Of a stretch of DNA of 64,000 bases, positions 17,479 through 26,466 are shown piece after piece. Source of the DNA: Synergistaceae bacterium DZ-S4 (lineage in GTDB: Bacteria > Synergistota > Synergistia > Synergistales > Synergistaceae); NCBI GenBank assembly GCA_025943965.1, contig JAPCWD010000003.1, positions 1-64,000 on the forward strand, written 5' to 3'. Every line of letters begins with the position of its first letter. Within the stretch, counting starts at the first letter, position 1. The position numbers were made by a program, and so were the translations under genes. The notes beneath the pieces were generated by a model that made no database searches, was not told the DNA's origin, and saw only the letters and a program-made list of their open reading frames with translations.

Positions 17479-19101
17479 TCATGCCCCGCGGCTGTGCATG
17501 CTTTCAATGTCGAAGACGACCATGGCTATGTTGTGCGCGTGATCGCCCACACGTTCAAGGTTGCTTAGGATATCAATAAAGATCACACCGGCATCAGGAC
17601 TGCAGCCCCCGGCATTGAGCCTGGCGATGTGCCTTGCCCGGAGCGTCTTCTCCATGTAATCTATCCTGTCTTCGAGATCAAGCACTTCCTGGGCGATCTT
17701 AGGATTTTCATCCTCCAAAGCCTGTACGCTTTTTGCGACAGCCGAGATAACGAGATCGAACATCTCCTTGCACTCTTCGAGAGCCTTGGGGGAGAACTTA
17801 AGCTTATGGTCCTGAAGGAACTGATACATTTCGACAAGGTTGGTGGCGTGGTCACCGATCCTTTCGATGTCTCCCACACCGCTGATGCATGAGTTCAGTA
17901 TCATCGAAAGGTCGGGCGACAGACCAGCCTGACCAACTTCAGTTCCATACCTTACGATGTCGTGAGTTATCTCATTCACGTTTCTTTCCATCCTGTCGAT
18001 CTCAGCCACAAGCTTTTCGTTGTCAGTAAGGAACATCGTTCTGCAGGACTCGATCATCCTGAGCGAGGATATGCCGAGACGTATCATCTCTTTGCGTACG
18101 GCATCCACCGCCGCAGCCCTCGAAGCCGTAATAAGCGTCGGATTGAGGAACATGGCGCCGAGCACCTTATCATTTTTATCATCAGGGATAAACTTTCTGA
18201 TAAATGTAGCATACTGTGTAACAAAAGGAAGGAACATCAATGCGATTATCACGTTGAAGATGGTATGTGCGTTTGCTACCTGACGCGAAATATCGGTGGC
18301 AGTATGCTCTATCAGTGAGGTGTAGAAAGGCAGCATAGTCATTATTACCATTGTACCAAGCACTTTGATCATGACATGGGCCGCCGCTGCCTGCTTCGCG
18401 GACCTGTTGGCGCCGAGGGAGGCAAGAACGGCCGTAATTGTTGTGCCTATGTTGTCTCCAAGTATAATGGCTATCGCTGTCTGAAGAGGTACTACCCCCT
18501 GCGCAGCTATCGCCATGGTAAGACCGACTGTTGCTGAACTTGACTGAACAAGCAGTGTGATGGCGAGGCCTGAGAGGAAGGCAAGGAAGAGGTGGTCTCC
18601 AAAAATAGTGACCATCTCCGGTCTTTGCTTGAGGAATGACAGAGGTTCCTGCATCATCTCCATACCTATAAAGAGGAGACCGAACCCCACAAGCCCCACT
18701 CCGATCTGTTTATGCCTTTTCTTCTGGCAGAGGATGCAAAGCGCAGCTCCTATCATCGCACAGACATACGCCACATCGGTGATCTTGAATGCCATCAGCT
18801 GAGCGGTCACTGTGGTACCGATATTTGCCCCGAGGATGACCCCTATTGCCTGTACAAGCGTCATAAAACCAACGTCTACAAAGCTTACCACCATTACCGT
18901 CGTTGCGCTGCTGCTTTGAAGTATGCTTGTAACTGCCGTTCCGAGAAGCAGTCCCTTAAGCGGAGTCCCAGTGAGTGATCCTATAAGTTTCCTAAGCCTG
19001 TCGCCCGCAATTATCTGGAGCGATTCTCCCATGATTATTATTCCGTAGATCAGGATCCCTACCCCTGCAAAGATCTGCAGCAATGAAGTAAATGACATCA
19101 T
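17479..19101 (-). CDS. Na/Pi cotransporter family protein with PhoU-like domain
   Basis: 540 residues. Two inverted Na/Pi repeats with LQSSSATTVMVVSFV and VQSSSATVGLTMAI, and GANIGTT/GDNIGTT motifs, in an eight-or-so-helix membrane part, then a cytoplasmic PhoU-like helical domain from about residue 335. It should carry phosphate with sodium. Either of two adjacent ATGs (19101, 19098) may start it; GAGGAGAG is upstream. It stands between rnj and the envelope operon. Confidence 0.92.
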   Translation of the reverse strand: MMSFTSLLQIFAGVGILIYGIIIMGESLQIIAGDRLRKLIGSLTGTPLKGLLLGTAVTSILQSSSATTVMVVSFVDVGFMTLVQAIGVILGANIGTTVTAQLMAFKITDVAYVCAMIGAALCILCQKKRHKQIGVGLVGFGLLFIGMEMMQEPLSFLKQRPEMVTIFGDHLFLAFLSGLAITLLVQSSSATVGLTMAIAAQGVVPLQTAIAIILGDNIGTTITAVLASLGANRSAKQAAAAHVMIKVLGTMVIMTMLPFYTSLIEHTATDISRQVANAHTIFNVIIALMFLPFVTQYATFIRKFIPDDKNDKVLGAMFLNPTLITASRAAAVDAVRKEMIRLGISSLRMIESCRTMFLTDNEKLVAEIDRMERNVNEITHDIVRYGTEVGQAGLSPDLSMILNSCISGVGDIERIGDHATNLVEMYQFLQDHKLKFSPKALEECKEMFDLVISAVAKSVQALEDENPKIAQEVLDLEDRIDYMEKTLRARHIARLNAGGCSPDAGVIFIDILSNLERVGDHAHNIAMVVFDIESMHSRGA

Positions 19102-19146
19102 ATCTCTCCTCGGATTTCAGCGGCAGGTCAAACCCGTCTGACTCTG

Positions 19147-20859
19147 TTATTCAACATAAGTTATAAGCGGTACTATTACCGGATAGTTGCGGGATACCTT
19201 TCCAAACACATCCCTGATCCTCTTCCGTATTTCTGCCGGCAGCATCTCGGGCTTCGCTCCCGGTGTTCTTGCAAACTGTTCCAGTCCAAGCTTTACGGCA
19301 TTCTCAAGTTCTCTGAAGGTGCTCCCGTCCTCTGTGGAGAAGACGCTTCCCCTCGTTTGTATCTGTATGGGAGCCGTCGTACGGAATTTAGAGTCAAGCG
19401 TTACCGAAACCGCCACGATCCCATTTTCAGAGAGTTCCCTTCTCTCCCTGAGAATGCTGCCTTCAAATTCTCCGAGCGCTATGCCGTCGACCAGCACAGC
19501 GCCTGACTGTACCCTGCCGTCAACAGAAGCGCTTGTTCTGTTCTTGAACCTGAGCACGTCGCCGTTTTGCATAACAAATATATTCTTAGGCGCCACTCCC
19601 ATGTCACGTGCCAGCTGCGCATGGCGCGCAAGATGCCTGTACTCTCCGTGCACGGGGACGAAAAACCTCGGCTTAAGCATGCTCAGCATTATCGTGAGCT
19701 CATCACGCGCAGCGTGCCCCGACACATGGATCTTATCCGCGCGTTCATATATTACCTCGCATCCGCATGCAAAGAGTCTGTTGACCGTGTGGCTGACCAG
19801 TTTTTCATTTCCCGGGATGGGTGTAGCGGATATTATGACAAGGTCTTTGGGGCCCAGCCTGACCATCCTGTGGATCCCCCTGCTCATCAGGACAAGTCCC
19901 GAGAAAGGCTCTCCCTGACTTCCTGTTGTGAGCACCACCAACCTGTTTTCAGGCATGTGGTCTGCCTCCTGCGAGGAGATGATAAGTCCTTCCGGAACAT
20001 CGATATAGCCAAGGTCCATTGCAAGTTCGACGTTATTGATCATGCTCCTGCCTACAAGGACCACCTTGCGGTTGAACCTTCCGGCGGCGCTGAATACCTG
20101 CTGGGCGCGGTGAAGGTTGCTGGCGAATGTTGCTATCACTATCCGCCTGTCCTTATAGAGGCGGAAAAGACGCTCAAATGTCTGTCCCACTGTCTTCTCA
20201 GACGGGGTGATCCCCTCTTTTTCGATGTTGGTAGAGTCGGAGAGCATCAGAAGGACCCCTTCTTTGCCGAGAGAGGCGAAAGAGCTGTAATCTGTTCCGA
20301 TGCCGTCTATGGGCGTAGGGTCAAGCTTGAAATCTCCGGTGTGGACTATCATCCCCATCGGTGTGTGGATGGAGAGAGCAAGTGAATCGGGTATCGAGTG
20401 GCATACGGGTATGAACTCAACTGAAAAAGCGCCGGCCTCTATTATGTCGCCCGGGCATATCTCCCTGTACTTAGGCCTGTAGTTTGTCCTCGCGTCCTGC
20501 ATCTTATTCTCTATAAGGCCGGCTGTAAGCCTGGAACAGTAAAGCGGCGCATCAAGCCTCGGCAGGATGAACGGAAGTGCTCCGATGTGGTCTTCGTGCC
20601 CGTGGGTTATGAAGATACCCATAATTTTCTCTTTGTTCTCTGTAAGATACTGCACATCCGGGATAACGAAATCTATACCTAGCATGTCCTCCTCAGGAAA
20701 TTTGAGGCCGCAGTCCACTACTATGATGTCGTCATTGTATCTGAAAACTGTAAGGTTCTTACCGATCTCCCCGAGTCCTCCGAGCGGGATAACGCTAAGC
20801 TCACCTCTTCCGCTGACATTCTTATTTGGTCTTTTGGTTCTTTTTTTATCAATGGGCAT
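19147..20859 (-). CDS. rnj: Ribonuclease J
   Basis: 570 residues. Metallo-beta-lactamase motifs (THGHEDHIGALPF, HTGDFKLD), a beta-CASP domain (DSTNIEKEG, VSGHAARDEL, PVHGEYRHL) and the C-terminal RNase J domain. It has endo- and 5' exoribonuclease activity in mRNA decay and rRNA maturation. GGGGGAG precedes the ATG. Active-site residues look intact. Confidence 0.95.
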   Translation of the reverse strand: MPIDKKRTKRPNKNVSGRGELSVIPLGGLGEIGKNLTVFRYNDDIIVVDCGLKFPEEDMLGIDFVIPDVQYLTENKEKIMGIFITHGHEDHIGALPFILPRLDAPLYCSRLTAGLIENKMQDARTNYRPKYREICPGDIIEAGAFSVEFIPVCHSIPDSLALSIHTPMGMIVHTGDFKLDPTPIDGIGTDYSSFASLGKEGVLLMLSDSTNIEKEGITPSEKTVGQTFERLFRLYKDRRIVIATFASNLHRAQQVFSAAGRFNRKVVLVGRSMINNVELAMDLGYIDVPEGLIISSQEADHMPENRLVVLTTGSQGEPFSGLVLMSRGIHRMVRLGPKDLVIISATPIPGNEKLVSHTVNRLFACGCEVIYERADKIHVSGHAARDELTIMLSMLKPRFFVPVHGEYRHLARHAQLARDMGVAPKNIFVMQNGDVLRFKNRTSASVDGRVQSGAVLVDGIALGEFEGSILRERRELSENGIVAVSVTLDSKFRTTAPIQIQTRGSVFSTEDGSTFRELENAVKLGLEQFARTPGAKPEMLPAEIRKRIRDVFGKVSRNYPVIVPLITYVE

Positions 20860-20981
20860 ATAAAAACAACTCCCCCTCAGCTTACAATCGTACCACTTAA
20901 TAGGACTTCGGGCTATAGGGCTTTAAATATTCTAAACACTTCAGATCGGAAGGAGAAGACCATCGACATAATACTTCGCAG

Positions 20982-21026
20982 CGGTACGCATCTTCACGGT
21001 GCGCATCATACAGGTGCGCATCTTCG
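20982..21026. repeat. Three 15-bp tandem repeats upstream of a tRNA promoter
   Basis: Units at 20982-20996, 20997-21011 and 21012-21026 share (C/A)GGT(A/G)CGCATC. The last ends two bases before the -35 box of the tRNA-Gln/Glu promoter, the place of UP elements or activator sites. Confidence 0.75.
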
Positions 21027-21028
21027 GG

Positions 21029-21056
21029 TTGACAATGGGCAAATATCCGATATAAT
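21029..21056 (+). promoter_or_regulatory. Consensus sigma-70-type promoter of tRNA-Gln/Glu
   Basis: TTGACA (21029-21034), 16-base spacer and TATAAT (21051-21056), both perfect boxes, about 46 bases before tRNA-Gln. Confidence 0.85.
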
Positions 21057-21102
21057 TTTCACTTGTCATGTCAATGACAGAGATTGACAGACCGGGCCAT
21101 TT

Positions 21103-21176
21103 TGGGGTATGGTGCAACGGCAGCACGCCTGACTCTGGATCAGGTAATCTAGGTTCAAATCCTGGTACCCCAGCCA
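21103..21176 (+). tRNA. tRNA-Gln (CTG)
   Basis: Acceptor TGGGGTA/TACCCCA with G discriminator and encoded CCA; anticodon loop CTCTGGA gives CTG. Confidence 0.93.
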
Positions 21177-21191
21177 TATCATAAGTGATGT

Positions 21192-21267
21192 GGTCCCTTC
21201 GTCTAGGGGCCTAGGACGGCGGGTTCTCAGCCCGTTAACAGGGGTTCGAATCCCCTAGGGACTGCCA
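21192..21267 (+). tRNA. tRNA-Glu (CTC)
   Basis: Acceptor GGTCCCT/AGGGACT, T-arm AGGGGTTCGAATCCCCT, encoded CCA; anticodon loop TTCTCAG gives CTC. Cotranscribed with tRNA-Gln, 15 bases apart. Confidence 0.92.
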
Positions 21268-21290
21268 AATTTAGAAGCTTGCAAAAGCAG

Positions 21291-21326
21291 CGAAACAGAC
21301 CGGCTAATGCCGCTCTGTTTCGTTTT
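21291..21326 (+). terminator. Terminator of the tRNA-Gln/Glu unit
   Basis: CGAAACAGA (21291-21299) pairs with TCTGTTTCG (21314-21322), with an inner CGGC/GCCG stem, then TTTTC. Confidence 0.85.
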
Positions 21327-21514
21327 CATGGGCGGATTCTTCAGGCGCAGTCTGCAGCTTTTTTCTACCAAATCCGATCAATTACATACTGGACATCCCG
21401 GACATTTTAAGTATAATTCTTAAAGTAGAAACATTATAATTTACAAATGAATTAATTACTAAATTTCTGTTCTTTTTCGCAATACAAACCCGGCAGATAG
21501 ACAGGTGGATCATT

Positions 21515-24500
21515 ATGGAGAAATTCAACAACGCAGCAGGTGTCAAATGCAATGAAAACTTCAGTTACTCAAACTTTTTGAATTTTTTCCACATGATCAA
21601 AGAGTTCCTATTCATCCTCAACATGGATGGCAAAATCCTTCAGGTCAACAGAACTGTTTTGGAGAGACTGGGATACTCCGAAGAGGAGCTTTACGGAAGC
21701 TCTGTACTTCTGGTACATCCCGAAGAGAGAAGGGAAGAGGCGAGAAGATATGTAGAGGAAATGCTTGAGGGCAAACGCGAGTTCTGCCCTATTTCCCTTC
21801 TTGGCAGGGACGGAAGCAGAGTACCCGTCGAAACACGCGTCAGCCGGGGAGAATGGGACGGCAAACCTGTCCTTTTTGGCGTCTCAAAAGACATGTCGGA
21901 TCTTAAGCTTTCAGAGGAAAAGTTTTCAAAGGCGTTTGAAGCAAGCGGAGCCCTGATGGCGATATCAGATGAAAAGGAAGGTGTATATATCGATGTCAAC
22001 AGAACTTTTTGCGAGACCCTCGGCTATGCGAAAGAGGAAGTCATAGGAAAGTCTTCAAAGGATCTGAATCTTTTCGTTGACTACTCCGACAGAGGAAGGG
22101 TCCTTGACAACCTTGCCCGGAACGGACATGTCGGATACGCAGAAGTTTCTGTAAGGTGCAGGGACGGGAGGATACTCACAGGCTGCTTCAATGTTGAGAA
22201 GATCTATATTGCTGACAGGGCGTGTATTCTTACAACGATGAATGACCTGACTGAAATCAAAAAGATGGAGGAAGAGATACGTAAATACAATGAACAACTG
22301 GAAATACTTGTCCGTGAGGAGGTGCGTCAAAGGGATCTCGTTGACCATGAACTAAAAAATCAGGAGCACCTTACTGATCTCCTTTTTGAGCAGCCCTCTG
22401 TCGGTATCTTTTTCATGATGCTTGATAAACCTGTCTTCTGGAATGATTCCGTCGATAAGGAAAAGGTTCTTGACTATGTTTTCGAACATCAAAAAATAAC
22501 GCGGGTAAATAAGGCTATGCTCGAGCAGTACCGGACGACCACCAGTGATTTTATCGGGAAAACGCCAAATTTGCTTTTTGCGCATAACATAGAGCACGGC
22601 AGGAATGTGTGGAAAGATTTTTTTGATAAGGGCTACCATGAATATGAAACAGACGAAAAACGTTTTGACGGAAGCAATATGACAGTCAAAGGTCAATATG
22701 TCTGCATTTACGACAAAAATGGCAGGATAATCGGACATTTCGGCATACAGTCCGACATAACAGAATCTAAGCAGACAGAAGAAAACCTGATCAAATACCG
22801 TAACGAACTTGTAAGAATCTCCGGACTTTACAAGATAGTCTCAGAGAACATAGGCGATATTATTTTTGTTTACAACGTAGACAAATTTAAATTTACATAC
22901 ATCAGCCCATCCATCTACAGTGTCTTAGGTCATTCATCCGATGATTATCTTGTAATCAGAATTGAAGATATTGTCAGCCCTGCGTATAGGAATACTGTTT
23001 ATGAGTCAATCAAATCCTCTGTAAAAAAATTGGGAGAGGATCCGGAATCAGTCAAGAATCAATATTTTCAGATCAAATATATGCATAAAGACGGGCATGA
23101 CGTCTGGTGTGAGACGGTCGTAAGTTTCAGGCGCAACGATGAACACGAAGTTGAAGTGCTCGGACGGATAAGGGATATCACAGAGAGTAAAAAAAATGAG
23201 GAAGAGATCGACTTTATAAGCTTCCACGACATGGAGACCGGTCTTATGAACCGTGCCGCATTGCGCAAGATGGAAATCGAATCAGATACTCAGGGCTTAG
23301 ACAGCCTCTATTCGGTAATTCACCTTGATATAGATAATTTCAGTTCTGTGAAATATTACTACAACGATAAAACCCTCAACATGATCCTCAAAGAGTTTGC
23401 GAATTTGATCCAAAGCGAAACAGAGGGGAAATGCCTCCTTTTCCGTTACGGAGGAGATGAATTTATATTGTTGGTACCCTCACGTGATATTAATGTTCTG
23501 GAATCAATATCGGAAAAACTGTTTAATAAAATTTCAAAAAGAATAAAAATCGGCGATGAGGTTGTTGTCCTTTCCGTAAGCATTGGAGCGGCGGCGGCTG
23601 AAGAAAACATGCTCCTGAGCCAGACCATTAAAAATGCCTCTGCTGCCCTTTATATTTCGAAAAAAACGAAGAATACGGTAACATTTTATGAGCCTGAGAT
23701 GGAACAGATCAAGAGCAGAGAGGTCATACTCCAAAACGATCTTAAACAGGCCATTGGAAGGGACCAGTTTGAACTATACTACCAACCGATCGTTAATATT
23801 GGCTCGCCCCTTATAGATCAGGCAGAGGCACTGATCAGATGGAAACACCACCGTTACGGCATGATATCTCCGCTGGATTTCATTCCCATGGCAGAGAGAA
23901 GCGGGATGATAGTACCGATCACTGAGTGGGTGGTTAATGAGGCATGCAGGCAGGCTGCTCAGTGGAGAGCAAAAGGCATCATAGATTTTACAGTTAGCAT
24001 CAACATGTCGCTGGTCTACCTTGAAAAAAGAAGAGAGAGCCTTGTTGATTTTATGACGAAAACTGTAAAAGAACATGACATTTTGCCGTCAAACATCAAG
24101 ATAGAGATAACGGAGAGCTCTCTGACTAATCAGCCTGATGAAGTGATCAGAACATTCGAGGAGCTTAAAAAAGAAGGATTCGAACTTGCGCTCGATGACT
24201 TCGGAACAGGTTACTCCACATTTTCTACGATGCTGGATCTGCCTCTGGACGTTGTAAAACTTGACCGTTCATTTACACTGGGCATTGAAAAGGACGAAAA
24301 GAAGCAGCGGGTCGCCGAGTCTATGATCAATATATTCAACGAAATGGGACTGGAGGTCATAGCCGAAGGTGTTGAAACAGAGGCTCAGCTAAGTTATATG
24401 AGAAAGTATGGCTGCAGGCTTATCCAAGGTTATATCTTCAGCAAACCTCTCCCGGCAGATAAGTTCTTTGACTACTTGAAGTCCGTTAAAGAGAACGGCA

Positions 24501-24940
24501 TAGACATTTTGCAGGACAAAGATTTTGAGGTACCTGCAGAGATCAAAATAGAATGGAGATCCGGCTGCAGAAGCGGAGACCACCAGATCGACCGTCAGCA
24601 CAGGGCTCTGATCTCTTCGGCAAACAGTATAATCAACCTTTTACTCAAGGATGGAAGCAGGGATACCATTCTCACTCTGCTGGAAAACCTTAACGCAGAA
24701 ATATCGGATCATTTCAGATATGAAGAAGATGTGATGCTGAAAGTCGGTTTCCCTGAAAGGGAAAGGATAGCAGAAGAGCATAAGGAAATTTTAAAAAAAT
24801 TTGACGCATATCTGAACGGATACAAGTGCCCCGATGAAAAGGACCGGTCATATTATTTCCTTGTTTTGTTTGAGGATATTCTCGGTCACATGATCAAATG
24901 GGACAGGAAATTCTTTTCATATACAGGAAAAACGATATAA
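21515..24940 (+). CDS. PAS-GGDEF-EAL-hemerythrin signalling protein
   Basis: 1141 residues, no clear membrane segment. Several PAS domains (about 25-135, 140-255, and two more between 290 and 565), a GGDEF domain (about 570-730, motif RYGGDEF near 645), an EAL domain (about 745-990, EALIRW near 770, DDFGTGYS) and a C-terminal bacteriohemerythrin domain (about 1015-1141: HQIDRQH, HFRYEE, H..ILKKF, D near the end). GGDEF and EAL make and break cyclic di-GMP; hemerythrin holds a di-iron site that binds oxygen. Both catalytic motifs and the iron ligands look intact, so it may link oxygen or redox state to c-di-GMP. AGGTGG precedes the ATG by six bases. Confidence 0.93.
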   Translation: MEKFNNAAGVKCNENFSYSNFLNFFHMIKEFLFILNMDGKILQVNRTVLERLGYSEEELYGSSVLLVHPEERREEARRYVEEMLEGKREFCPISLLGRDGSRVPVETRVSRGEWDGKPVLFGVSKDMSDLKLSEEKFSKAFEASGALMAISDEKEGVYIDVNRTFCETLGYAKEEVIGKSSKDLNLFVDYSDRGRVLDNLARNGHVGYAEVSVRCRDGRILTGCFNVEKIYIADRACILTTMNDLTEIKKMEEEIRKYNEQLEILVREEVRQRDLVDHELKNQEHLTDLLFEQPSVGIFFMMLDKPVFWNDSVDKEKVLDYVFEHQKITRVNKAMLEQYRTTTSDFIGKTPNLLFAHNIEHGRNVWKDFFDKGYHEYETDEKRFDGSNMTVKGQYVCIYDKNGRIIGHFGIQSDITESKQTEENLIKYRNELVRISGLYKIVSENIGDIIFVYNVDKFKFTYISPSIYSVLGHSSDDYLVIRIEDIVSPAYRNTVYESIKSSVKKLGEDPESVKNQYFQIKYMHKDGHDVWCETVVSFRRNDEHEVEVLGRIRDITESKKNEEEIDFISFHDMETGLMNRAALRKMEIESDTQGLDSLYSVIHLDIDNFSSVKYYYNDKTLNMILKEFANLIQSETEGKCLLFRYGGDEFILLVPSRDINVLESISEKLFNKISKRIKIGDEVVVLSVSIGAAAAEENMLLSQTIKNASAALYISKKTKNTVTFYEPEMEQIKSREVILQNDLKQAIGRDQFELYYQPIVNIGSPLIDQAEALIRWKHHRYGMISPLDFIPMAERSGMIVPITEWVVNEACRQAAQWRAKGIIDFTVSINMSLVYLEKRRESLVDFMTKTVKEHDILPSNIKIEITESSLTNQPDEVIRTFEELKKEGFELALDDFGTGYSTFSTMLDLPLDVVKLDRSFTLGIEKDEKKQRVAESMINIFNEMGLEVIAEGVETEAQLSYMRKYGCRLIQGYIFSKPLPADKFFDYLKSVKENGIDILQDKDFEVPAEIKIEWRSGCRSGDHQIDRQHRALISSANSIINLLLKDGSRDTILTLLENLNAEISDHFRYEEDVMLKVGFPERERIAEEHKEILKKFDAYLNGYKCPDEKDRSYYFLVLFEDILGHMIKWDRKFFSYTGKTI

Positions 24941-24982
24941 CAGGAATTAAGTAAAGCGATCCAAGGTGAATTCAGAGACATA

Positions 24983-25015
24983 GGGGGGATCCAATTATCA
25001 GGACTCCCCCGTTTT
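24983..25015. terminator. Bidirectional terminator-like hairpin
   Basis: GGGGGATCC and GGACTCCCCC form an imperfect stem with an eight-base loop, followed by GTTTT on the plus strand. It lies between the convergent ends of the 21515 gene and the 25022 gene. Confidence 0.6.
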
Positions 25016-25021
25016 GATCGC

Positions 25022-25459
25022 CTATCTCTCTATTGAGATGTACTCCTTATCCAGGTATTCGGATACCGTTTCGATCAGTTCCTCTTCCTGCTCGGGCAGG
25101 AAGGTGAAGGGCCAGAGCGGCTGATCACCGTGGAAAATGGCGTAGATCTTTTTTCCCTTATTAAGGATGATGCGCGCATCGCTTATTTCATCCCATGAGG
25201 CCCTCTGAAGCTTCCTCTGCCCCCAGAATGAAGTTTCTTTCGTGACACCGTTCTCGTCTATGTACATCCTGCGTTCGTAGCCTGATACATATATCATCAC
25301 GGCGCCTACAAAGATGGGGATGAATACGGTCTTCATCGAACCTCCGGAGATGAAGCTGCTCATTCCCATCCCTGTAAAAAGGATACCTGCCCCTGTAGAG
25401 ACCAGCTTCATCCACAGAGGAAGCTTTGTTCCCGGAACGCCCTGTAAGGTTTTGGGCAT
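25022..25459 (-). CDS. Small membrane protein with PH-like C-terminal half
   Basis: 145 residues. Two hydrophobic segments (about 18-60) precede a soluble part with RRMYIDENGVTKE, SWDEISDARII and an EEEELIETV-like tail, typical of membrane proteins with bacterial PH-like domains. Not assigned to a named family. It starts four bases after the PpiC stop with no clear ribosome-binding site, so translational coupling is likely. Confidence 0.65.
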   Translation of the reverse strand: MPKTLQGVPGTKLPLWMKLVSTGAGILFTGMGMSSFISGGSMKTVFIPIFVGAVMIYVSGYERRMYIDENGVTKETSFWGQRKLQRASWDEISDARIILNKGKKIYAIFHGDQPLWPFTFLPEQEEELIETVSEYLDKEYISIER

Positions 25460-25463
25460 GGAT

Positions 25464-26342
25464 CTACTTGGCGGCTGCGGGAGCCGGTACTCCTCCGAGG
25501 TTTTTTAGTGCCTCTTCGTCTATGTTGACACTGAACTTTGCCTGAAGCTCCTTAAGCTCATTTTCAAGATACTGCTTCTGAAGTCCCTGGACAGCTCTTT
25601 CGGCCGATTCCTCAAAGGATAGCTGTTTTCCCGGGCGGCGTTCCGTTACCTCAATGATGTGCCATCCGTAGTCGCTCTTGACAGGTCCGACGAGTGAACC
25701 GACCGATGCTCCTTCGATCGCGGCTTCCACAGGTGCGACCATCATGCCCTTTTCTACCCAGCCGAGGTCTCCGCCGTTCTTTGCGCTGTTGGGGTCACGG
25801 CTGTATTCCGAGGCCACTTTTGCAAAATCCTTGGTCTTGTAGACTTCCAGTGCCGCATTCAGGGCGTCTCCCTCTGTCTGTGACAGGATGTGCCTTGTAT
25901 GCGCACCCGGTTTCTGATAGAACTCCTCTTTATGTGTGTCATAGTAATTCCTGACGGCCTTTTCGCTCATGTCCCATTTTGATGCGTTCTGTTCAAAGTA
26001 TCCCTGCATCAGTATCTGCATCGTCTGCCATTTGATCTGGAATGCGATGTCGGGGCGTGCTTCAAGTCCCTTACTCCTGGCCGCCTCCGCGAAGAGGAGT
26101 GCGTGAGCCATCTGGTTGACCAGGTCCACTCTCTCCGGAAGTGTCGACTGCGCAAGCATGAGGCCCACCATCATCTGGTTGCCTCCTGTCGTCGTGGCCA
26201 TGAGATTCAGTACTTCTTTTTCGTCGAGAGTCGACGTTCCGACTGTAAGTACCGGTTTGTCGGCAGCCATGGCAGCCGAAGCGGCAACTAAGACAACAAA
26301 TGAAAAGAGTGCGATCAACTTTGTGACTTTCTTGAAAGACAT
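25464..26342 (-). CDS. Secreted PpiC/SurA-type peptidyl-prolyl isomerase
   Basis: 292 residues: signal peptide (KLIALFSFVVLVAASAAMAA), SurA-like N-terminal helical part, and a parvulin rotamase domain (about 145-245: HTRHILSQTEGDA, YSRDPNSAKNGGDLGWV, VGPVKSDYGWHIIEV). It should help proteins fold after export, probably on the way to the outer membrane. AGGAGGGG lies eight bases before the ATG. Confidence 0.9.
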   Translation of the reverse strand: MSFKKVTKLIALFSFVVLVAASAAMAADKPVLTVGTSTLDEKEVLNLMATTTGGNQMMVGLMLAQSTLPERVDLVNQMAHALLFAEAARSKGLEARPDIAFQIKWQTMQILMQGYFEQNASKWDMSEKAVRNYYDTHKEEFYQKPGAHTRHILSQTEGDALNAALEVYKTKDFAKVASEYSRDPNSAKNGGDLGWVEKGMMVAPVEAAIEGASVGSLVGPVKSDYGWHIIEVTERRPGKQLSFEESAERAVQGLQKQYLENELKELQAKFSVNIDEEALKNLGGVPAPAAAK

Positions 26343-26411
26343 AACAAAAACCCCTCCTGCGATCTTCCCTGATATTTTAAAAACAGAACAAATGCTATCA
26401 CAAAAAACAAA

Positions 26412-26457
26412 AACCCGAGAGGATAAAATTACATATCATCCTCCCGGGCTTTTTTAT
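26412..26457. terminator. Bidirectional terminator between clpC and the PpiC gene
   Basis: CCCGAGAGGA pairs with TCCTCCCGGG around a 15-base loop; T-runs flank it on both strands. It ends ten bases beyond the clpC stop codon. Confidence 0.8.
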
Positions 26458-26466
26458 CTTCTCAGG

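Noticed and set aside
19567..20385. 272-residue plus-strand frame
   Set aside because: Antisense to RNase J.
20941..21177. 78-residue minus-strand frame
   Set aside because: It covers the antisense of tRNA-Gln, its promoter and the 15-bp repeats.
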